Below are positions 1-6,457 of a DNA stretch of 9,048 bases, piece by piece. The stretch's first letter is position 1. Every line of letters begins with the position of its first letter. The notes under the pieces are model-generated. The model was given only the letters and a program-made list of their open reading frames with translations, was not told where the DNA came from and searched no databases. Origin of the DNA: Bacteroidales bacterium (GTDB lineage Bacteria > Bacteroidota > Bacteroidia > Bacteroidales > JAADGE01); the NCBI GenBank assembly GCA_024762915.1, contig JANTGL010000094.1, positions 1-9,048 of the forward strand, written 5' to 3'. The translations under genes and the position numbers were made by a program.

Positions 1-1
1 G

Positions 2-670
2 CTTTATGTTGAAAAAGGAAAGGGAAATTTTACAAAAGAAGATGTCGGGGAGCTGTTGAAAAAAAATATTTGGAAAGTTTTCGGTGCCGGAATATTGGTT
101 AATATTATGGTTGTTATCGGCATGATTCTGATTTACATTCCGGGAATATATCTGGCAATCGTGTTTTCTTTTGTTTTTATAATAATCATTTATGAAAAAG
201 CCGATGCGGGAAAATCAATTTCGCGTTCGTTCGAGGTCATAAAAGGGAGATGGTGGCAAACCTTCGGACTTATTTTTGTTTTCGGAATGATTATAGGAGC
301 CGCATCCTATGTTTTTATAATTCCGATTTATGCAGTTATAATTGCGGCGGCAATCGGCGGAACACAAATCGGAACGGGGTCGGTTATTTTATTAACCCTT
401 TTTGTTTTTTTATATTTTACGGCCTATCTCTTTTTTATGTCGATGCAGCAAATCATGATTGCGTTTCAGTATTTCAGTATTTCAGCCGGGAAAGACGGCA
501 TCCGCTTAAAAGAACGGATTGCCGCAATAAATGAAGACGAAACAGATGAAATCTCTGAAAATAAGGTAACGGAAAAGGATATTTCCGTTGAACCGGAAGA
601 ATCTGAGGAAACGGAAGAAAACCGATTTTTAGAGAATGAAGAAGATTTAAATCGTTATAAACCAAAATAA
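2..670 (+). CDS. Polytopic membrane protein, first of two tandem paralogs (5' end outside window)
   Basis: The frame is open from the first bases of the window. The TTG at 56 is therefore not a convincing start: the protein enters from the left, and 222 residues are visible. They contain about four hydrophobic segments (roughly residues 27-45, 47-64, 87-120 and 127-150). Between the second and third lies SISRSFEVIKGRWWQTFGLI, a motif shared almost exactly with the next gene. After the last helix comes a charged helix (about 163-177), then an acidic Glu/Asp-rich tail ending in ENRF...NRYKPK. The family looks like the multi-helix membrane proteins found beside DUF4129/DUF4350/MoxR genes in Bacteroidota; its biochemical role is unknown to me. 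The stop lies 6 bases before the next start, so co-transcription is likely. I am confident that it is a real membrane protein, not of its function. Confidence 0.9.
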   Translation, partial: LYVEKGKGNFTKEDVGELLKKNIWKVFGAGILVNIMVVIGMILIYIPGIYLAIVFSFVFIIIIYEKADAGKSISRSFEVIKGRWWQTFGLIFVFGMIIGAASYVFIIPIYAVIIAAAIGGTQIGTGSVILLTLFVFLYFTAYLFFMSMQQIMIAFQYFSISAGKDGIRLKERIAAINEDETDEISENKVTEKDISVEPEESEETEENRFLENEEDLNRYKPK

Positions 671-676
671 TAAAAA

Positions 677-1588
677 ATGGATTTTTACAAACAAAAAGAT
701 TTCGGGCAACTGATAAGTGCCCCTTTTATTTTCTTCGGAAAAGAATTTAAAACTCTGGTTTCCGGTTTGCTGGTTTTTATCGGACCGTTTATTCTGACAG
801 AATATATTTTAATAAACCGGTTTCATTTTCAACCGGCAGAATCAATTTCAGCACAATTACAAAATTTGGGAAACAGTAATTTTACGGGCACATTATTTAT
901 CATGTTATTAATTAGTTTTTTCCAAAATGTAATGCTTTATACGTATATCAGTGCTTATATAAAAACCCTTTCACACGAGGGATTCGGAAATGTGAAAATA
1001 CAGCAAATATGGTCAGAAATGAAGCAAATTTATTGGCCGAATGCCGGCGGCTTGTTTTTGGGCAGCATTATTATTGTTATAGGATTCTTTTTAATTTTTT
1101 TTCCGGGAATTTATTTGGCTGTGGCTCTATACCCTTTGTTTGCAATTATTGTTTTTGAGGAAAAAGGAGTCCTTCAATCAATTTCTCGTTCGTTTGAACT
1201 AATAAAGGGCAATTGGTGGCTTGCTTTCGGTTTGATAATAATCATGGGTATTATTTTGATTACGCTTGTTGCCGTATTAACGTTCTTTTTTCAATATTTA
1301 TACGGTTTTATTGCCGGCGGAACAAGCTTATTTGTTTTGAATAATGTCACAAATTCACTATTGGATGTATTTAGTTCCCTATTTTTCATTTCAACTCCGA
1401 TCTTTTTATACGGTCATTTAATAGCAAAAAAAGAACAACCCGAATTAGTTAACAAAATTGCAGAAATTTCTGACAATAATGAAGATTCGACCGATGAGGA
1501 AACACAATTATCGGATGACACTGAAAAAAGTGATGAAAATCGATTTATGAATGACAACGACAATGACCGTTTTAAACCGAAATTTTAA
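677..1588 (+). CDS. Polytopic membrane protein, second of two tandem paralogs
   Basis: This 303-residue protein has about six hydrophobic segments (roughly 26-46, 71-95, 123-142, 143-160, 182-206 and 228-248). It aligns with the preceding gene over the whole visible part of that protein: a PGIYLA turn after the third helix, then SISRSFELIKGNWWLAFGLI at about 168-187, then a final helix and a charged stretch (KKEQPELVNKIAEI). From about residue 265 the tail is strongly acidic and ends in ENRF...DRFKPKF, matching the end of its neighbour. The N-terminus (MDFYKQKDFGQLISAPFIFF) has no cleavable signal peptide, so it should be an inner-membrane protein. The stop codon TAA overlaps the next ATG by one base. 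Local duplication of an ancestral gene is the simplest origin. Function is unknown; a scaffold or membrane partner for the MoxR operon is an inference. Confidence 0.92.
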   Translation: MDFYKQKDFGQLISAPFIFFGKEFKTLVSGLLVFIGPFILTEYILINRFHFQPAESISAQLQNLGNSNFTGTLFIMLLISFFQNVMLYTYISAYIKTLSHEGFGNVKIQQIWSEMKQIYWPNAGGLFLGSIIIVIGFFLIFFPGIYLAVALYPLFAIIVFEEKGVLQSISRSFELIKGNWWLAFGLIIIMGIILITLVAVLTFFFQYLYGFIAGGTSLFVLNNVTNSLLDVFSSLFFISTPIFLYGHLIAKKEQPELVNKIAEISDNNEDSTDEETQLSDDTEKSDENRFMNDNDNDRFKPKF

Positions 1589-2316
1589 TGTCCGGGAAAC
1601 GCTTTAAAATACATTTTTTATTACTCCTGAGTTTTATAACGCTGTTTTCTTTTTATGCTGCAGGGCAAAAATCGGATACCTTGAAAAAGGAAACCGATGA
1701 AATTGTTTCTGTTCGGACATCTGATAAAACTCAAGATTTTCTTAACGATAAAGATTACCTTTATGATACGGAACCGGCACAAAACCCGGAATCGTTGTGG
1801 CAACGTATTCTTTTTTGGATTCAGCAATTAATTTTTGAATTCTTGTATCTGCTCGGAAAAGGCGGAAATCTTATTTCTTATATCTTTTATGCCCTTATTT
1901 TGGCTGCATTGGTTTTTGTTGTTTTAAAACTTCTTGGCGTAAGTCCCCATAGTCTGTTTTTAAGATCCAAGAAAATTAAAATGCAGAATATTCCTGTTTT
2001 TGAAGAAGATATAAACGCCCTTGATTTTGAAAAAATTATTTCGGAAGCCGTTGAAAATGAGGATTATCGCAAAGCTGTACGGTTTTTATATATCAAGTTT
2101 CTGAAAATTTTATCTGATACGGAACAAATTGAATGGAAAAAAGAAAAAACAAATAAAGATTATAAACGAGAAATGAAGAGCAGTAAATTTTTCTCCGAAT
2201 TTTCAAAACTGACCAAAATATACGAATATGTTTGGTATGGTGAATTTACGATAAAACAAACTTTTTTTTACGCTGTTTTTGCTGACTTTAACCGGATTTT
2301 TATTGATTTTGAATGA
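1588..2316 (+). CDS. DUF4129 domain membrane protein
   Basis: The 242-residue protein starts with a signal-peptide-like segment (hydrophobic at about 8-25, likely cut near AAG|Q at 26-27). A short polar extracytoplasmic stretch with an SLWQRILFWI amphipathic segment (69-78) follows, then one clear transmembrane helix at about 95-116. The rest (about 138-242) is a cytoplasmic domain with the DUF4129 pattern: an EDYRKAVRFLYIKFL helix, a TNKDYKREM stretch, then a helix ending in YEYVWYGEFTI. DUF4129 is a small helical domain of unknown biochemistry, often found with transglutaminase-like proteins, DUF4350 and MoxR ATPases. The ATG overlaps the upstream stop by one base, and the stop overlaps the next start as ATGA, so translational coupling is likely. 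The domain call rests on motif recognition, not on a profile search. Confidence 0.85.
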   Translation: MSGKRFKIHFLLLLSFITLFSFYAAGQKSDTLKKETDEIVSVRTSDKTQDFLNDKDYLYDTEPAQNPESLWQRILFWIQQLIFEFLYLLGKGGNLISYIFYALILAALVFVVLKLLGVSPHSLFLRSKKIKMQNIPVFEEDINALDFEKIISEAVENEDYRKAVRFLYIKFLKILSDTEQIEWKKEKTNKDYKREMKSSKFFSEFSKLTKIYEYVWYGEFTIKQTFFYAVFADFNRIFIDFE

Positions 2317-3488
2317 ACAAAAAAGATCGAAAATATTATATTTTTACGGTTTTGATTTTAATCACAATCATTGTCGTTGAAGTTTATAAACCAAAACCGA
2401 TTGATTGGCGTTTTACACTTGAACAAAAAGATAAGATACCATACGGAACCTACGTGTTATTCAATACGATAAATGATATTTTCCCGGATCAAAAAATTAC
2501 TGTAAATACGAAAACGACTTGGGAATTAACCAATGAACAAGACGCGGACCTAAAAAATTATCTTTACATCGCCGAAACCTTTAATCTTGATAAATTAGAA
2601 ACACTGACATTGTTAGACTTAGCAGAAAAAGGAAATAATATTTTTATATCGTCTCACCGATTTGCCGGATTATTTCCCGATACGCTTAAATTCAATGTTT
2701 CTTATGCGTCTTTTAACGACAGCATTTCAAAACTTAATTTTTACAACAAAAAATTAAAAAGAAGCTTCCCGTATGTCTTTAAAAAATCGGCATCATTTAA
2801 TATTTTCAAAAAATTAGACACAACAAATTGTGAAATTTTAGCATACGATAAAAAACAAAATGTGGTTTTTTTTCGACAAGCTTACGGGAAGGGCTTTTTT
2901 TATATCAGTTCCGTTCCGGAAGTGTTTACGAATTATGCAATGATAACCGAAAAGAATTATGAATTTACATATAAGATGTTATCCTATTTGCCGGTCAGAA
3001 ATACGATTTGGGATGAATACTACAAACCGTTTCGAAAAGAAAAGAAATCATCTTTAAGTTTTTTTCTCGGAGAAAAAAGTTTAAAAACAGCTTATTACAT
3101 GCTGTTACTTACAATTTTACTTTTTGTTATTTTTTCAGCGAAACGGAAACAACGCATTATTCCGATTATAAAACCGTATAAAAACAAAACCTCGGAATTT
3201 GTTCACACAATCAGCGGACTTTATTATAAATCAAAGAATCATAAAGATATTGCCTTGAAACGATTTCGTTATTTAAATAATTTTCTGCAAAACAAATACA
3301 ATGTTAATTTATCTGATAACGAGGATATTAGTATAGAAAAAACAGCATTAAAAACCGGCATGGATTCGGACTTATTAAAAAAACTTTTGTTTGATCATTC
3401 AAAAATTACTAAGCTTGAAACAATTTCAGAGCAGCAATTGATAACTTTCAATAAAATAATTGAAGATATTTATATTCAATGCCAATAA
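2313..3488 (+). CDS. DUF4350 domain membrane protein
   Basis: The 391-residue protein has an N-terminal membrane anchor (about 8-25) and then an extracytoplasmic domain with the DUF4350 layout. This begins at PIDWRFTLEQKDKIPYGTYV (about 29-48), includes NIFISSHRF (109-117) and YGKGFFYISSVPEVFTNYAM (191-210), and closes with WDEYY just before the second membrane helix (about 259-275). After that helix, RKQRIIPIIKP and NKTSEFVHTISGLYYKSKNH start a cytoplasmic helical tail, a pattern typical of Bacteroidota members. DUF4350 resembles glutamine-amidotransferase-like or ABC-associated sugar-binding folds, but no catalytic assignment can be made here. It starts with an ATGA overlap with the DUF4129 gene. 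A 42-base A+T-rich gap follows, the longest in the operon, in which I see no clear promoter. Confidence 0.85.
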   Translation: MNKKDRKYYIFTVLILITIIVVEVYKPKPIDWRFTLEQKDKIPYGTYVLFNTINDIFPDQKITVNTKTTWELTNEQDADLKNYLYIAETFNLDKLETLTLLDLAEKGNNIFISSHRFAGLFPDTLKFNVSYASFNDSISKLNFYNKKLKRSFPYVFKKSASFNIFKKLDTTNCEILAYDKKQNVVFFRQAYGKGFFYISSVPEVFTNYAMITEKNYEFTYKMLSYLPVRNTIWDEYYKPFRKEKKSSLSFFLGEKSLKTAYYMLLLTILLFVIFSAKRKQRIIPIIKPYKNKTSEFVHTISGLYYKSKNHKDIALKRFRYLNNFLQNKYNVNLSDNEDISIEKTALKTGMDSDLLKKLLFDHSKITKLETISEQQLITFNKIIEDIYIQCQ

Positions 3489-3530
3489 ATAAAAAACAAA
3501 AACGTTAACATTTTACAAAAAAATCTAAAA

Positions 3531-4358
3531 ATGCGGATAAAAAATCAAATTACCATACTGAGTTTAATTCTTTTAATAACAAGCTTTTTCGGAAAAACGA
3601 ATGCCCAAGAATCGTTTTATGTTTATTTTATGCAAAACGGAAAACGGGTAAATGTTAAAGATTCAAAAATAGAATTAAAAAAACAAGCATTTGATATTTA
3701 TGTTGAATACACGGCACCGACGGACCTGCTTGTAAATGCAAGTCTTGATCACAAAACTTGGCAAGATGCGAAAAAAGGGAAATTATTGTATAATCTTCCT
3801 GTATTTAAGGAAACGAAAGAGCAACGACCGACAATATTTGATTTTGACGCAACGCTTTTTTTAAACCCCGACATGTGCTTTGTTTGGAAAAAAACCCAAT
3901 CGGATACTATTTCAACGTTTAAATCTAAAAAAGGTCGCCCAATTAATATTAAAAAAATCAGAAATTTATATTCGGTTCCCGATTCGGTAAATATTTATCC
4001 GCCGGAATTTGAGAAAGATTTATATCTGGTATTTATCTATACGGAAAAAGACAAAGACGGGGATCGCATTGAAATTCAAAGAGAACTTGTAAAAATTAAT
4101 TGGGTAAAAAAATATGAAACAGAGACAAAAGTATACGAACACAAGAAAAAAGTTGTAGCTAAAGACAAAGTGCGAACAGCAGAACAAAATCTGAAAAGAA
4201 AACAAAAACTTGAGAAAAAAGAAGAACAACGATTAAAAAAATTGGAAGAGGACAAACAAAAACGCTTACAAAAGGAAAAGGAAAAAACAGAGAAAAAGCA
4301 AAAAGATAAAAAAGAAACAAAGAAAAAGAATCAAACAAAGGAAGAAAATGACGGATAA
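3531..4358 (+). CDS. Secreted or periplasmic protein with long Lys/Glu coiled tail, function unknown
   Basis: I do not recognise a family for this 275-residue protein. It begins with a good signal peptide: MRIK, a hydrophobic core to about residue 20, and a cleavage site near TNA|Q (25-26). Residues 27-192 look like a mixed, mostly beta domain with many aromatic and alternating hydrophobic residues (FYVYFMQNGK, FDIYVEY, KDLYLVFIY). From about 193 to the end the composition changes to almost only Lys, Glu, Gln, Asp and Arg (KRKQKLEKKEEQRLKKLEED), which predicts a long charged helix or coiled coil of about 80 residues. The gene sits between DUF4350 and MoxR genes and overlaps the MoxR start by 11 bases, so it belongs to the operon. 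A periplasmic spacer or scaffold role is an inference. The tail reads in frame with no sign of frameshift. Confidence 0.88.
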   Translation: MRIKNQITILSLILLITSFFGKTNAQESFYVYFMQNGKRVNVKDSKIELKKQAFDIYVEYTAPTDLLVNASLDHKTWQDAKKGKLLYNLPVFKETKEQRPTIFDFDATLFLNPDMCFVWKKTQSDTISTFKSKKGRPINIKKIRNLYSVPDSVNIYPPEFEKDLYLVFIYTEKDKDGDRIEIQRELVKINWVKKYETETKVYEHKKKVVAKDKVRTAEQNLKRKQKLEKKEEQRLKKLEEDKQKRLQKEKEKTEKKQKDKKETKKKNQTKEENDG

Positions 4359-5328
4359 TACAGAATTTAAAAATCGAATAAACTTAGACGCATTACAAAA
4401 GAAAACATCGGAACTGAAACAAGCAATAGCCAATGTTGTAATCGGACAAGAGGAAATGCTCGATCAACTGATGATTGCTTTGTTGACAGACGGACACGTA
4501 TTAATTGAGGGCGTTCCCGGAATTGCAAAAACCCTGACGGCAAAACTCTTTGCAAAAAGCATATCTGCCGATTTTTCACGGATTCAGTTTACCCCGGACT
4601 TAATGCCTTCGGATATTACCGGAACCTCTGTTTTTAACCTGAAAACTTCCGAATTTGAATTCCGAAAAGGCCCGATTTTCGGCAATATTATTTTGATTGA
4701 TGAAATAAACCGCTCTCCTGCAAAAACTCAAGCCGCTTTGTTTGAAGTGATGGAAGAACGGCAAATCACCAATGACGGAACGACCTTTAAAGTTGACGAA
4801 CCTTTTATTGTGATTGCCACTCAAAATCCGATTGAGCAAGAAGGCACTTACCGTTTGCCGGAAGCCCAATCCGATCGTTTTTTATTTAAAATAAAAGTTG
4901 ATTATCCGAAACTGGAAGATGAAATTACCATTCTGATTAACAGCAATAAACGAGCAGATAAAAAAGAAACGGATGAAGTCAGTGTCCTGATTTCAAAAAG
5001 CGAAATTGCCGATTTCAGAAAAAAAATTAAAACACTTTATATTGATGAGAATTTGATAAAATACATTGCTCAAATTATTGACAAAACACGCAATAATTCC
5101 GATTTGTTTCTCGGAGCATCACCGCGTGCCTCATTAAATATTATGAATGCCGCAAAAGCAAATGCCGCCCTGAACGGTCGCGATTTTGTTATTCCGGACG
5201 ATATTAAATATGTCTGCTATCCTGTTCTGCGTCACCGCATTATATTATCTCCCGAAAAAGAAATGGAAGGTATTTCCCAAGAAAAAATCATTAAGAAAAT
5301 TATTAATGGGGTGGAAGTTCCGCGATAA
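4348..5328 (+). CDS. MoxR-family AAA+ ATPase
   Basis: The 326-residue protein has the full set of MoxR motifs. VIGQEEML lies at 31-38, Walker A GVPGIAKT at 55-62, the family signature FSRIQFTPDLMPSDITGT at 76-93 and Walker B with DEINR at 118-122. ATQNP (sensor 1) is at 157-161, GTYRLPEAQSDRF with the probable arginine finger at 166-178, and GASPRAS (sensor 2) at 256-262. The length is usual for the family. MoxR ATPases are cytoplasmic chaperone-like AAA+ proteins that usually work with von Willebrand A or DUF58 proteins in assembling or activating envelope or metal-dependent complexes. Here the partners in the operon are membrane proteins, and no DUF58 gene follows directly. AAGGAAG upstream of the ATG resembles a Shine-Dalgarno sequence but also encodes Lys-Glu of the overlapping upstream gene, so it is weak evidence. 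Confidence 0.95.
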   Translation: MTDNTEFKNRINLDALQKKTSELKQAIANVVIGQEEMLDQLMIALLTDGHVLIEGVPGIAKTLTAKLFAKSISADFSRIQFTPDLMPSDITGTSVFNLKTSEFEFRKGPIFGNIILIDEINRSPAKTQAALFEVMEERQITNDGTTFKVDEPFIVIATQNPIEQEGTYRLPEAQSDRFLFKIKVDYPKLEDEITILINSNKRADKKETDEVSVLISKSEIADFRKKIKTLYIDENLIKYIAQIIDKTRNNSDLFLGASPRASLNIMNAAKANAALNGRDFVIPDDIKYVCYPVLRHRIILSPEKEMEGISQEKIIKKIINGVEVPR

Positions 5329-5338
5329 GTTTATACAA

Positions 5339-6457
5339 ATGGAAAATGAGAAATTAAAGAAGGTATTTACAACAAAGATGATTTGGTCTGCAACATATTT
5401 GGGCGGACCATTAGCTGCCGGAATTTTAATGTCAAAAAACTACAAGGTTTTCGGAAAGAATAAAGAAGCGGGAATATCGGTCTTTTTAGGGATTATTTTT
5501 ACGATTATATTATTTGTCGGAATTTTTCTGGTACCGGAACCGATTATTGATAAAATTCCAATGCCCGTTATTCCTCTTGTTTATTCTCTAATAATTGTTT
5601 GGGTCGCAAAAAAGTTGCAAGGGAAAGAACTGACTGAATTTTTAAAAAACAACGGACATAAAGCATCTTATTGGGCTGCGATTGGTTATTCTTTAATAAG
5701 CTTGGTTATAATATTGATTCCGTTTGCTGTTTATTTTTTTTCGGGAACAACTAATGTTATTGACGGGTATAGTAAAAAAGTTGATGTCAGTAAAAACATT
5801 ACATTGTATTATGATAATAAGACAGATGATAAAATCAGCAAAAAATTGGCAAAAGCACTTAAAATTTCAAATTTTAACGGAGGAGCCGGAGCCGATTTGT
5901 TTTTAAATAATGAAAAAGAATATTACAAATTAACAATAATTACAGAAGATTTATCACTAATCACTGATACATTTATAGTTTCCGGATTTAATGAATTAGA
6001 AAATGCGATTAATTTATTTGTAAATGCGGGAAAACCCGTAGAGATATATTTTTCAGATCCGACTTTAAAAAAAACCATCGTTTTGCCAAAACTCCTACAA
6101 GATACTATTTATCAGGCTGTTGACACCACAATAGAATTATTAGAATATAATATTAACAGCAAGCAGAAAATTTTTTATAATAAAACAATGCCATCAGCGG
6201 AGGTTGAAAAATTGGGAAAAACAATAAATAATTTAAAAGGATATTTTTCTTCTGAGGATGAATTAAGTGTTTTTTATATTAACAAAAAACAATTTTTTGC
6301 TTTAAAGTTTTATGTAAAAAAAGCCCTATGGAATAACAGAGATTTACAAAAAATTGCAAAGGGAACCGTTGAATATTTAAAAAGTGTCGGAACAAAAAAA
6401 GATGTGAAATTATTTTTTATCGACGGAAATATTCTGAGAGAAAAAGAAATTAAATAA
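5339..6457 (+). CDS. Four-helix membrane protein with duplicated soluble domain, function unknown
   Basis: I place the start at the ATG at 5339, ten bases after the MoxR stop. The open frame extends upstream to 5186, but that part lies inside the MoxR gene. The resulting protein has 372 residues. The N-terminus carries TYLGGPLAAGIL (19-30), a weak membrane segment, followed by clearer helices at about 47-66, 72-91 and 113-135. The soluble part consists of two similar alpha/beta copies, about 152-248 and 275-370. Each starts with a strand ending in Y(D)NKT, has a helix, then paired strands, a second helix, and a final strand (VEIYFSDPTL and VKLFFIDGNIL). I have no named family for this domain. 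The gene is probably the last of the operon; its stop overlaps the convergent prmC stop region by 8 bases. Confidence 0.88.
   Translation: MENEKLKKVFTTKMIWSATYLGGPLAAGILMSKNYKVFGKNKEAGISVFLGIIFTIILFVGIFLVPEPIIDKIPMPVIPLVYSLIIVWVAKKLQGKELTEFLKNNGHKASYWAAIGYSLISLVIILIPFAVYFFSGTTNVIDGYSKKVDVSKNITLYYDNKTDDKISKKLAKALKISNFNGGAGADLFLNNEKEYYKLTIITEDLSLITDTFIVSGFNELENAINLFVNAGKPVEIYFSDPTLKKTIVLPKLLQDTIYQAVDTTIELLEYNINSKQKIFYNKTMPSAEVEKLGKTINNLKGYFSSEDELSVFYINKKQFFALKFYVKKALWNNRDLQKIAKGTVEYLKSVGTKKDVKLFFIDGNILREKEIK

Noticed and set aside
3489..3530. A promoter in the 42-base gap before the secreted coiled-tail gene
   Set aside because: The gap is A+T-rich but contains no TAnnTTTG box on the + strand with a TTTG at proper spacing.
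4020..4229. A - strand Phe-rich open frame
   Set aside because: It is the antisense of the Lys/Glu-rich tail region; Lys and Glu codons read backwards give Phe, Leu and Ser, so it is a composition artefact.
5186..5338. Upstream extension of the last operon gene to an ATG at 5186
   Set aside because: It lies wholly within the MoxR coding sequence in another frame, its residues do not look like a signal or family N-terminus, and a good ATG follows the MoxR stop by ten bases.
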